A DNA stretch of 64,000 bases from Liquidambar formosana (taxonomy: Eukaryota; Streptophyta; Magnoliopsida; Saxifragales; Altingiaceae). Of this stretch, positions 1 through 10,560 are shown in pieces. The stretch is from positions 37,492,536 to 37,556,535 of the forward strand of contig CM077823.1 of the NCBI GenBank assembly GCA_039720395.1, read 5' to 3'. A model generated the notes under the pieces. It did no database searches. It had not been told where the DNA came from and saw only the letters and a list, made by a program, of their open reading frames with translations. The stretch's first letter is position 1, and each line of letters begins with the position of its first letter. The translations under genes and the position numbers were made by a program.

Positions 1-581
1 AGACCGTTTTCATCTTGGTCGCTACTTTTCTGATCGATAGGATCGGACGGCGTCCGTTGCTTCTCACTAGCGTCTCCGGCATGGTGGTATCACTATTGGG
101 CCTAGGATTTGGGTTGACGATCATCGATCACTCGGAGACGAAACAAATGTGGGCCCTCGTATTGTGCATAGCCACCGTATTAATATACGTCGCGTTCTTC
201 TCGATCGGGTTGGGGCCCATCACGTGGGTGTACAGCTCGGAGATCTTCCCGTTGAGGCTTCGAGCTCAGGGGTTTAGAATGGGAGTGGCAACGAGTAGGG
301 TCACGAGTGGGGTGCTCTCGATGAGCTTCATATCACTCTGTAAGGCCATCACCATTGGTGGGGCCTTTTTTCTTTTCGCGGGAGTGGCAGCGACGGGTTG
401 GGTGTTCTTTTATATGTTACTACCGGAAACACAGGGTAAAACCCTTGAGGAGATAGGGGCTTTGTTTGGTCATTTCAGATGGAGATCACACAATAGGGAT
501 AACAGCAGCAGAGAAGATAACGGTAACAGCAACGGTAATGGTAATGGCAACGGTCAGAATCAAGTAGGGACTAACGGGTAA
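1..581 (+). CDS. PLT: Polyol transporter, 3' end of last exon (cut by window edge)
   Basis: This is the C-terminal part of a proton-coupled polyol/monosaccharide transporter of the MFS sugar-porter family, a plasma-membrane protein. The reading frame is open from the left edge to a TAA stop. It shows the second RxGRR loop (DRIGRRPLLL), the GPITWVYSSEIFP block, the LPETQGKTLEE signature and an Asn/Gly-rich tail. It is about 98% identical to 28935-29521 and is the unit 1 counterpart of gene B. At least five of roughly ten base differences change the residue: Val to Leu in the SIG-GP motif, Ser to Arg after QGF, Tyr to Cys in ISLYK, Pro to His and Asn to Ser near the tail. The tail is two codons shorter than that of gene B. 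Whether the rest of the gene is intact cannot be seen here. Confidence 0.9.
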   Translation, partial: TVFILVATFLIDRIGRRPLLLTSVSGMVVSLLGLGFGLTIIDHSETKQMWALVLCIATVLIYVAFFSIGLGPITWVYSSEIFPLRLRAQGFRMGVATSRVTSGVLSMSFISLCKAITIGGAFFLFAGVAATGWVFFYMLLPETQGKTLEEIGALFGHFRWRSHNRDNSSREDNGNSNGNGNGNGQNQVGTNG

Positions 582-2542
582 GCTTATTGTCCGTTGAATT
601 AGCGGGAAATTTATGCAGAAAAGTGCAATGTGGGATAGTAAAAGAAAAGAAAGCAAAAGTTAAATAATAAAAAAAAAGGGAAGAGGAAGATAATGTTACA
701 ACTTGATTTCTTCACGTGCCATTTGATTTTTAAAGAAAGTTGTAGGATACCCTATTGAAAATGCATGTCTTCTGGAAACCAAAAAAAGAAAAAAATTGCT
801 TGTTTTATGAGAAATTTTTTCCGTAAGGAAAAATTAGTGGTTCGATGAGTTAATGTTCACATTTTTTTTCCTCTTCTTTTCTCGCTTTTCTTTTTCCCCG
901 TCATCAATCAAATGGAATTAAATAAGAAAGGAAAATGTAGATGTAGCCATCAAAATAATCTATCACTCTCATTCAACATTGCAGTTGGAGTAACTGGGTA
1001 AGGTATGTATCCCAAAAAGTGAAGGGGACTGATGATTTTGTTGTCCTTTTTCCTTTAATTTCCTTGTCAATCAAGTGGGGCCATTAGAAAACATGGTCCA
1101 TACTTTTGGTAGATTTATGGTTAAATTTGGTTGTTGGGGTACTGCCTGGGCCAGGGGTAAAGAGTACCTTACAGTTCTTAGCATGTAACCCACATACAAT
1201 AATCAATGCATTCTCCCACTATCTTTGCTCTTGTCACTTTCTTTGTCCCCCACAACCACGGATATGGTGTAATTTTGATTCCAGAAATTTGGACGATTTG
1301 CTATTTACCCACACTTTTTTAGAACCCAAAAAATTGGGAGGAAATTTTAGCAATTTTCCTTCTTAGGGGTCAACAACAAGAGTTGATGAGCTAACTTATT
1401 GGTTAGAAGAAAAGAAAAAAAAAAATTGATATATTGTACCTCTTCTTATGGAAACGTTAGGTGATGAGCTAACTTGTTGGTTTGTAGGGTTGGTATAAAA
1501 ATAAATAAATAAATAAATAAATTGATATATTATACCTCCTCTTTTCTTTACCAAGACACTCAATCAACACATTAGGTGAGAGAGGTGGGATAAAATTCAA
1601 AAATATGTTAGGGTTACTTTTATCGTACCGTCAATCTTTCTCTACAAGAATGCTTGGAAGTGAAAAAAATACTCGACTTCTTACGGTGATCCTTGATAGC
1701 CAATTTATATACATGTAACTAAATATATAACCAAATTGTCACTTATAATTGTTTTCCATCAAACAGATCACTCGCCAAAAAGTGATAGGCTGGTGGTGTT
1801 TACGTTGGACCATAAGCAACCATGTGAACCATGTCCATGATGGAGAAGGAGCAATCCAAATACGATTTACTCTATGTCTGGAAATCTCACAATTTCCCAA
1901 TATGATCTGCCGAGAGATCGCATGTCAAGGGAGTAAGGCATGCACTCATAGTACCAATAATTATATTACAGATGGGCTTTGCCATTTTTGGTCTAAATCA
2001 CTGGTACAAATGGGGTTTTTAGGTAATGAATGCATTAGGGTCGCAAAAGGGATTAGAAGCCATCATCTGACAAACCATTTATTTAATTAAGCTAATGAGA
2101 AGAAAAGTGTTTGGTTAGAGATTTTTTTTAAAAAAAAATATATAAAAAATAGTATAATTGATTTTATTTATCTGAATTTTTTTTTTCAATTTTAAAATTT
2201 ATTCTAAATGTCAATTTAACCGGCAACCCATGACCAGTTTAACTAAACCAAGTAGTGTTTAATTTTATAAACCACGCACGTCCCTCTCTTACAAGATGTG
2301 ATCATACATATCATTTCAATGCCAATATTCCATATAATATGTTCTTTTACATCATCATTTCAACAGTAAATTTTTTGGGTTGCATGCTAGGGAGGTCTTT
2401 AAAAAAAACAAAAAAAAAAAAAAAAAAAAAAAAACCCTTAAGAAATTAGATTGAGTATGGAAAGACAAAGTATGCCGACATAAATTTTGGACTTATTGAG
2501 ATTTGATGGACCACACACAAATCCTAGCTGTTTGAAGATTTA
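582..2542. other. 3' flank of the partial transporter; unit 1 copy of a duplicated block
   Basis: No gene is visible. The block is collinear with 29522-30917, 37408-37868 and 39187-39792 of unit 2, so it shows the locus before the unit 2 insertions. An ATAA microsatellite at about 1497-1521 is the counterpart of the insertion site of the 6.5 kb MULE. The point at about 1960 corresponds to the solo LTR site, and the end at 2542 to the Helitron-type border. Unit 2 also has about 360 bp (roughly 30328-30690) that is missing here near 1353. Short open frames in this block are not conserved in the other copy and are not called genes. Confidence 0.75.
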
Positions 2543-4118
2543 TTTCTCCTCTCTCGACCCTCTCTCATTAACTGTCTCCTCCCTTTATCCATGATTGCAT
2601 TTGTGGCCTCTTAGCATGTTTCCTTCTCCTTTCTCGTAAATCTCACATACTAGAAGGCCAGAACTGATCGTAAGTACGTACTTGAGACCAAAAAGAATGC
2701 TGTATATGAATTGGTATTTGCTTGTAAAATTAGTTTCGATCTTACCAGTTACTACAACTACAACAATCGAAAAAGTATTTTCAACAATGAAGAATATAGT
2801 GAAGAGTGGATTGTATGACTAAGAATTATAGTATTTTCAACAATCGAAATTTGTTTCAACAAAACTATAGTTTTGTGAGATGTTACGTACTCTACTTTTG
2901 CATTTCAGGAAAATAAGGAATTGATTTTTTTTTTTTTTTAATTGTACATTAAGTGGTGTGAATCTTAAAAGTAAATTCATAGGATGGACCCACGCTTCTA
3001 TCCGGAGAGAGGGGCTATGAGCATATTTCCAACAAAATGTTGCAAAACTAGAAGGCACCATTGAAAATTCATGGATTATCAATGACCTTGTAAAATGTAA
3101 AGGTTGTATTATTCTCATGCACAATTATCATCTTATAATCATGTCTTTATTGCCTTCTTGTTCTATAAAGTTGTTGGTGAAACAATTTCTCTCATGTTAT
3201 GTCGAGTTATTCATGGAGTTCCTATAAAAAAGAATTTAGGCATTGGAGGATACCAAATTATGCACTAGTGAGATAGTACTATTACAAGTTACAGGGTGAA
3301 AGTAATAGTACTATTACAAGTTATAGGTTACATTTTACCTAATGGCAATTGGTGCATTGTGAGTAAAGGTAAAGGAGGAGGAAGAAGAGGAGGAGGAAGA
3401 ATACAAAGAACTGAGCAGTAACTGTGACCGCAATGCAAGTTGGCGGCAAAACAAACGCAACTTAAATGAGTTTTGGCAAGGATTGTCTACATGAAAATGA
3501 CATCTAATCCAACGGTTATTTTTGCGAAAGGCACATGGGAAAAACAACCTCAAATATTCAACTGGAATACTAATGCTACAACCCAAACTGAGACACAACT
3601 TTTAGCAAAAGAAAGGGAGGAAAAAAAAAACACTAGTCAGCTCAGAGAAAAATGCAGCAAGAAAAATGCTAATTTACATGGTCTTTGCGTTATAGTCTTC
3701 AATCTTCATATTTATATATACCTATTTGATCCTCAGTAAACTTGTACTAAATAATTAAGACAGACCACAACCACAACAGCAGCCTTTGAAAGCATGACCA
3801 GATCTAGCTATGACTGTAACATACGTCGGATTTGAGTGGCTGGACATGGTTCTTTTATTTATTTATTTATTTATTTTCCTCGATCAATAGGGTTGTGGAT
3901 GCAGGCAATGCTATACATCCTTAAAGCCATGGAAAACCTTTAGATTGATTCAATCTGGATTGTTTCTAAAATATTGCACAGCGTGAGCCTCATTTTTTTT
4001 TAAAAAAAAAAAGGAATTAAAATCCGTTATTGAATTTTTTACAATAACTTTGAAACAAGTCCATTTTGTCTCTTGGGACAAATTTTTAAGCTTTGAAGAG
4101 ATGTTATAATTTAAAAAT
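2543..4118. other. A/T-rich intergenic DNA, no gene recognised
   Basis: I see no coding region, RNA gene or clear mobile element. There is a short direct repeat of an 'agtactattacaagtta' phrase near 3265 and 3307, an ATTT microsatellite near 3855, and poly-A/T tracts. The collinear position in unit 2 is occupied by the sequence beginning at 39793, so this stretch has no second copy in the window. Confidence 0.6.
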
Positions 4119-4411
4119 CAATTAATTTCATTTTTTTTCTCACTCTATGGAAATTCCATTGTTTATCATTTATAGTGAATCAGGATACTTGAATTCCTCC
4201 ATTTCATGGACTTTACCAATCTATCATCACCAAAATTATTGAAGAGTTGACTTTATCAATCTAACATCACCTAGATTGATCAATTAATTTCATTTTTTCT
4301 CACTCCATGGAAATTCTATTGTCTATAATTTTTTTAGTGAATTGGGATACCTTAATTACTCCATTTCATGCCTTTATCAATCTAATATCACCTAAATTAT
4401 TGAAGAGTTGA
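4119..4411. repeat. Imperfect two-copy tandem repeat, about 160 bp period
   Basis: The phrases 'attaatttcatttttt', 'ctcactc-atggaaattc', 'tccatttcatg' and 'attattgaagagttga' occur in the same order at about 4119-4236 and again at about 4281-4411. The copies are diverged. It lies just beyond the 3' end of the PI4K-alpha fragment. Confidence 0.7.
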
Positions 4412-4723
4412 TGCATTTTTAAGAATCTTCTTATAATAGAAATGTGAAAATTAAAGGGATCCCATATTCATGCCTATCATAAAATAAAAATAGAAAAATG
4501 TGAATTCCATTAATGAATAGGAATTAAAAACTGTATCTTTACAAACCTCAAGAGGGATTCCACCACTAGGTTACAAAAGAACACACTTCTGTACTAGCCG
4601 TTTTTACAAACCTTACCTCAACATAGCCAAAGTGTACATCCCTTGAAAAAACCGTAGAGCTAATGATTAGAATTACAAGCAATCACGATATACATTTGAA
4701 GACAATCTCTATATAAATTTGGT

Positions 4724-5746
4724 CTACTTCTCAATGCCCTGCTGCAAATACTGTATCAAGTCATAACCAGCGGTGGTCCACTTGTTGTAGGCATCTGTGC
4801 TTGTGCGGATTATGAAATTGGCCGCCTCACGCTCAGTCATCTCAGGATGAAATCTCTTGCGAAAATTTCCGATAGGGTCACCCCTGCTGAAGCAAGGTAA
4901 TCCACTATCCACCATTAGCAACACTGTATTAATGATCCCATCCATATAACGGCGAGCAGCTAGGTATCCCTTCACAGACAAGCTGTTGACATATATGATA
5001 CAAAGCATTCAAGTTTGATCTAGAAGAATGTTTATTCACAATCAAAAATAAAAGTTAAAATTAACTAAAAAGAAAAGGCCCTTCTTGCCTTACAAACTGG
5101 TTCCAAGTACTTTCACTGTTCATCACCCCAGACGGATCAAGTAACTGAGTCATCTCATGGCTCAGCTTAAAGGCTGCACTTTCAAAGCGCATATTTCCAC
5201 CGGGAGAAGTTTCTAGGATGAAACCAAAATCAATATGAACAAGCCTCCCTACACTGCATTGACATGAATATTAGGATTAGTAAAGGTAAAGGTGCACCAT
5301 GTCAAATCTCTTCTGCCTAATTTTAATAGAGATAAATTAAAATGTAGCTAATAATAATATTAACATTATTATACATAATACTTTCAGTCCGTATTTTTTC
5401 CAAAACTGGAAACAAATCTCTTTGCAAGGAAAATAGGAGTAGCCTAACCTGATATTACATTCTGATTTGGTTAGATTAGTTTCCTCCAACAATTAGAATT
5501 AACAATTACTGCTAAAATCATGGAAAAATGACCATACTTGTCAAAAAGAAGATTCCCATTGTGCCTGTCCTTCGGTTGAAGTAAAAGGCTGGCAACTGCA
5601 TAACCAGCACTGCTAATGATGAAGTTCTTACGTGCAGCTTCGAAACTTGGAGAGCCAACTGGCCCATGGTCTTGTTGGAAAATCTCATACAAACCACCAT
5701 CAGTGGTTTCACCCGTCTGACTTCTACTCCGTGTGTTCGGCACAAC
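4724..5746 (-). pseudogene. PI4KA1: PI4K-alpha, last three exons only (C-terminal kinase domain)
   Basis: These are the last three exons of type III phosphatidylinositol 4-kinase alpha, which phosphorylates phosphatidylinositol at the plasma membrane. On the minus strand the exons are 5746-5538, 5253-5089 and 4982-4724. They join in frame to 210 codons plus TAG with no internal stop. Visible motifs are the catalytic loop KDRHNGNLLF, the metal-binding HIDFGF, the PGGNMRFES helix region and the family's C-terminus YDLIQYLQQGIEK. The middle intron only fits as a GC-AG intron (AAG|GCAAG), which restores FVSLSVKG. No exon for the preceding part (the YLFPYGVLP region) is found up to 7000, so the gene is 5' truncated. 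It is called a pseudogene because about 90% of a roughly 2000-residue protein is missing, even though the remaining frame is clean. Confidence 0.88.
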
Positions 5747-6967
5747 CTACAAGATAAGAAAGCTGTTAGGAGAAAGTGTAATAAGATTAAGTACTAAACC
5801 GAAAGAAATGCCACTAAGAAATATTAGCATATCATGACTTAATAATATTAAGGCCTATCTTTGTGGGACGAAGGGAGTACATTTTTCGCTGAATAATAAA
5901 GTCGGATAAAACAATAGAAGGGTTCCTTTTGTTACCACTAATTCATTTCTTCTGGTTTCACCTTTTTATATAAAAGTAATAATAATAACCAAAAATGCAA
6001 GAAAAACCTATCCCCCACGGGGCGGGGCGGGGCGGGGCGGGGCGGGGCGGGGGGTGGGGGAAGGGAAGATTTATCACTCTAAAACCACTAACACCAAAAA
6101 TCCTCCACACCAAGAAGACCAAGGGAGGATAACAATGGCCTAAGAAGGTTTCCAACATAGTGGCATTCTCTCTTTACAAAGAAATCCGTCCCCGTGCTAT
6201 CCAAGCAATGGATCCAACTGATTTTTAAAAAAATGATTTCCTTATGCTTAAAGAATCACTAAAAAAAAGGGTTATGGAGTTAAAAACTCTTATGATGGGG
6301 TTTTAGTTAAAAGTAGTCTCCTAATAGGAGTAACTGCTAATTTCCCCTTTATTTAAGTAACAAGGGGTATTATAGGAAGTTTAAAAAAATGATGATTTGA
6401 CTCTTCAAAATGGACAAACATTTTGGGACACAAATGTTGCAAAAATGGCTTATCTTTGTGGGACGGAGGGAGTATTACAATTCACAACTATAAGATCATA
6501 GGAACCAAACAACATCATATTCAAAATCAGGTTAAATTGCAATTTTGGATGAACAACATCAGGACTCAAACTAGTTCAAGTATAAATTTATCTTACACAA
6601 ACAAGATAGCTGAAACCAGGCTTATCTAGATTATGAGTTTCCCAAACAGGACCTTAATCTTTCTCACTTAATTGTGATTTAAATTTTTTGGATTTAAATG
6701 TTGCTTGCTTTAAGGAGTTAAAAATTGGTCTACTTATTTAGTGTTGATGAAATAAAGTATTGTATTGATACCAAAAGGGTTTAGCCCATGTAAGTTAGAC
6801 TTGAAAAAAAATTGCTCTACTTACTACTCAATGGGATGCTTAACAGTTATAGTTTGGTCCTTTAGGAGGTGTTGTCATTGCCTATGACTTGTGGACACAT
6901 ACATGAGTGTCACGTTCTTACCCAGACGAGATGTTGGACCTGGCGACTCTCTGGAATCTTGACACGG
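5747..6967. other. Non-coding stretch with Stowaway/MITE-like ends
   Basis: No gene is visible. Two phrases resembling the Stowaway/Mariner terminal consensus (gggacggagggagta) occur in the same orientation near 5865-5882 and 6455-6474. A related diverged sequence is at about 20520-20715 (gggtattatagga, tttgacttttcaaaat, aaatgacttatttttgtggga). These look like MITE remnants, but matching opposite ends were not found, so no complete element is claimed. Confidence 0.4.
6018..6060 (+). repeat. GGGGC repeat, potential G-quadruplex
   Basis: Six or more tandem GGGGC units are followed by GGGGGGTGGGGG. The tract is extremely G-rich in a background that is mostly A/T. Confidence 0.9.
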
Positions 6968-7090
6968 GGTCACGACAATATATGTACATGCTTGTAAACT
7001 TTCTATTTTAAACAGACATTATTTCTTGTTTGAGTTAGTTTGCATATTTGAATGAACTTTGAGAATAGAATTGTAAAGAATTTTATCTTT
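6968..7090 (+). repeat. Left copy of a long direct repeat flanking a LINE remnant
   Basis: About 123 bp matches 8079-8201 with roughly five substitutions (about 96% identity). The LINE fragment lies exactly between the two copies, so this is best read as a very long target-site duplication. Confidence 0.8.
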
Positions 7091-8022
7091 AAATGATATA
7101 TATCCATGACATCTTGCCAGTCAAACTAAATTTACAAAAAAAGAAAGTTAATGTGGATGAGTGGTGTGCGCTATGTTGAGTGAGCAATGAAAGCGCTATT
7201 CATGTGCTTAAAGAGTGTGATTTTGCGGAACAAGTTTGGATGGGCAGCTAACTTAGTTTGAGCTCTCAATACTCACTAGCGAGCAATTTCTGGGTATGGA
7301 TGGAGGAGATTTGTGGGAAGGTGGATGATGCTGATTTGGGTTTGTTCATCACGCTGGCTTGGGCAATTTGGATAGCAAGGAATGAAAAAATTTTCAATGG
7401 GGTACAACGGAGCCCGACGGAAGTCATCAGGTGGGCTTCTTTGTTTTTGGGGAAATTTAGAGCAGCAAGGGACATCTCTGAGGCGAGGAGTAGGGAGCCC
7501 TGACGACCTCAGATATGGCGTCCTCCAAGTAGAAATGTTTATAAGCTTAATGTGGATGGTGCACTATCACCTGATAAGAGTATTACTGGAATCGGTGTAG
7601 TGGCACGCAACCACGAGGGAGAGGTTGTCGCAGCAATGGGTCAGAACTTTCATGGCAACTTAGAACCAAAAAATGTAGATGCGTTGGCTTTTCGATGTGC
7701 ACTGAATTTCGCCAGAGATATTGGGCTATGACAAATTATTGTGGAGGGTGATAACCTTGAAGTCGTGCAAGGTATCCTTAATGTGGTGGAGGATTGCTCT
7801 AGTTTAAGTCTCATCTTTGAAGACATAAGGGAGGATAGTGGGCATTTTAGTACCATTAGCTTCAAGCATATTTATAGGGAAGGGAATGCTGTAACCCACT
7901 GTTTGGCTAAAAATTCTTGTAACACGAATTCTACATCTGTTTGATTGGAGGAGGTTCCTAAGTTTATAAGGGACCAAGTTCAACTTGACACTAGCTTAAT
8001 GCTTTCTTAATAAACACCTCTT

Positions 8023-8055
<33 letters not shown>

Positions 8056-8078
8056 TAAAAAAAAAAAAAAAAAAGAAG
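7091..8078 (+). mobile_element. 5'-truncated, decayed LINE (zf-RVT plus RNase H region)
   Basis: The frame from about 7150 reads as the zinc-binding region at the end of a plant L1-type reverse transcriptase (C-x2-C ... H-VLKEC ... W), followed by WAIWIARNEKIFN. From about 7540 a plant LINE RNase H domain follows (LNVDGALS, GIGVVARNHEGEVVAA, VEGDNLEVVQ, IYREGNAVTHCLAK). It contains in-frame stops (after CALC, after DIGL) and frame changes near 7500, so it is dead. It ends in a TAA-repeat and poly-A tail at about 8026-8074, typical of LINE 3' ends. It is flanked by the 123 bp direct repeat. Confidence 0.85.
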
Positions 8079-8201
8079 GGTCACGACAATATATGTACAT
8101 GCTTGTAAACTTTCTATTTTAAGCAGACATTATTCCTTGTTTAAGTTAGTGTGCATATTTGAATGAACTTTGAGAATAGAATTGTAAAGAATTTTACCTT
8201 T
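8079..8201 (+). repeat. Right copy of the long direct repeat flanking the LINE
   Basis: This is the second copy of 6968-7090, starting directly after the LINE poly-A tail and the linker 'gaag'. The two copies end at the same phrase (gaattttac/tcttt). Confidence 0.8.
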
Positions 8202-8444
8202 ATTGATAAAAAGAAACGAATACAGAAAGGACGAGCGGTTCTTCAAAAGAAAGAAAAAAAAAAGATAAAAAAAAAAAAGGAAACAAAGAAAAAGCACTAC
8301 ACACCACAAACTCTCTTCCAATCTGATCTAAATACAAATAAAGGAACACCCACAAATTACTTAGGCACCAAAACCCGAAACCAAGCCAAAAAAGCTACCA
8401 ATCCCATAAGCTGCCAACCTCCTCAACTATGCATCACGGCCTCA

Positions 8445-8750
8445 GGGGGATTCGACGCCTAAACTACCTACATCCAAACCCCACTCAAATACCATTAGTT
8501 TTTTATAAGCACCACTCAAATACTATTAGGGGATCTGTGGTATTTTCCTTACTTCTAAGATATCCTTTGGAAAAGACCTTTTCTTTTTTTTTCTTTTTTT
8601 CCCTTTTTCTTTTTTTTCTTATGGTCCTCCTAGCCAAAAAAAAAAAGGGGGGGGGGGGGGGGGGATTACCAGGAAGTGGACATTGTACTTTGACAGAGTT
8701 GGGTCATTCCCCCAACAGAGAGTTTAACTGTTTAAGAGGCTGATGCAGTA
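8445..8750 (-). repeat. About 300 bp repeat, inverted relative to its copy at 56885-57165
   Basis: Key phrases (cctaaactacc, ccaaaccccactcaaatacc, taggggatc, gacattgtactttg, gttgggtcattcccccaac, tttaagaggct) recur as their reverse complement, in reverse order, at 56885-57165. The sequence on the right of both copies is the same and in the same orientation (aaaggtt-agta-catgct). This suggests an in-place flip or independent insertions. It contains poly-A/T and an 18-base poly-G run at about 8647. Confidence 0.75.
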
Positions 8751-8999
8751 AAATTTGAAAAGGTTAAGTAGCATGCTCTATTTGATTCGCAGATTTTATC
8801 AAAGAAAAAAAAAAAAAAATATGAAGAATTTTACTTTTTCTTATTTAATTGCAATGGAAAATTAGATAGAAAAGAATAATTGAAATAATTTTAGCTTAAT
8901 AAGATTTCATCTTTTCTTTTCATTTTCTTTCTTTCACATTTTTTTTCCCTTCCCTTTTTTTTTCATGGTACAATCCGCAAACCAAATAGAGGGTAAGGG

Positions 9000-10560
9000 A
9001 AAAAGAGAGAAAAGAAGGAAAAATCTTTAAAATTACTTAAGAAAGGAATTCATGGTAGAGCACTTTTTAACATTTTGCTTTTCTTATTCTCATATTTGTT
9101 GAATTCCAAATAGAGCTTGGGATCAATAATAGAAAGACGATAACTTTGGTATAAATGAAAAGAAAAGGGATTAATTGATTGTCAAATGAAATGGAGGATT
9201 TATGATAATATGATGTGTACCATTGCTCAAAAGATAAAGCGAACAAGAGGATTCCTAGCATGGGTTGCTCACCATCAACTCTTCTTTTGATGTGAAATTT
9301 TTTGACTTGATTTTTTTTTCTTGATCAGATAAAAAATTCAGAACCTTATGGAATATTGTATAACCTTGCGCCCTATCTTATAGGATAAATATCCAACCCA
9401 CAAAGGTGGAGAAAATTTGAAAAGAGAGAGCTAGCACATGCACGAGGAATACCTTCTCAACCTTTGGTGGCACGGACACATTATATTGATCCAAAATGTT
9501 GTGACGTTTTCGTCAGAGCCGTGTCGAATGTAGATATATGCATGCACGCACCTGTTAAAAGTATTGGGAATGGTTGGTCAACAACAACTATCTATGTATA
9601 ATGACAAGGGACTAACTCAAAATCATGGGATTAAGATTCCTATAATATCATGGGTTTAGCTGTAGTTTTTCCTTATTTATTTTTCTTTCATTCCAGTATT
9701 CAATTAATTCATAAATAAATCTCTTTTCATTCTTTCACTATCCATCGGTTGTTTGTGGATGAACTATGCATCACGGCCTCAAGGGATTAATCTGGCTCAA
9801 ACTTTATTGAAAATAACCTCAAATACCCGTTATATTGTTTGAAAAACGAACAAACAAACAAATATTTACCCAATCACCAGGTCTAAAAAAAATTTGACAT
9901 GATAGGAGGGCCGGAGGTCTTTCTTGAAATTTCTCGAGGTGTATTAATTTCTACCTTTGAGCTGTCCCTATATTTTTCTATAGAATTATATTCTATGTAG
10001 AAGACGGCAGATGTAGATATTATTTTGATGTACGTTGTTTTCTTCCTCTCTAACAAATCTGAACTTTAGCATGATAATCTTTAGTATTAGGCTTAATGTG
10101 TCGCAAATTTCTGTCCAGGGTAGGCAGAACTGGCTAGGCTGATCTTTACCAAAACTCTCCCAATTCATAATAACACAACTCCTACCATACAAAAACATAC
10201 ACTACTCATGATGTAAACCTGAAAGGGACTAAAACGCACTGTATGATTTCCAATGACTATTATGACATAACATGCAATCATAGAATATCAAGAGCAACCC
10301 ATGATGTGGACATGCATATTATGTCTCTTTGTGCTAGTTAGGAGTATCTTGTTAGAACTTCATAATTAATGTTTATTATAGTTTCTTAAGAATAAAAAAA
10401 TAAGCGATTTGATTAGGACCGTGGTTACTTACCCCTTGTTCCAATTCTCATGAAGCTGGCTATTAGGATAATTAAGTAAGGAACCTGGACAGTTGTCTAG
10501 ATTTTTTTCTTCATTTATTTGTAAAATAATGTTTAGAAAAAAATAACTGTCTGCAAAATG
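9000..10560 (+). repeat. Duplicated block, unit 1 copy of 57290-59706
   Basis: This is a non-coding block collinear with 57290-59706 in the same orientation. Unit 2 carries an extra 811 bp hAT-type element inside it. Small open frames here (9067-9261, 9986-10198) are similar in the other copy only because the DNA is duplicated. Nothing in them resembles a known protein. Confidence 0.8.

Noticed and set aside
4700..5760. Intact functional PI4K-alpha gene
   Set aside because: Only 210 of roughly 2000 residues are present and no upstream exon follows, so it is a truncated fragment despite the clean frame.
6240..6475. Complete Stowaway MITE
   Set aside because: A terminal-like phrase is present in the same orientation at both candidate ends. 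No inverted partner or TA duplication could be established.
7266..7865. Minus-strand frames opposite the LINE
   Set aside because: The plus strand carries the recognisable RNase H domain; these are shadows.
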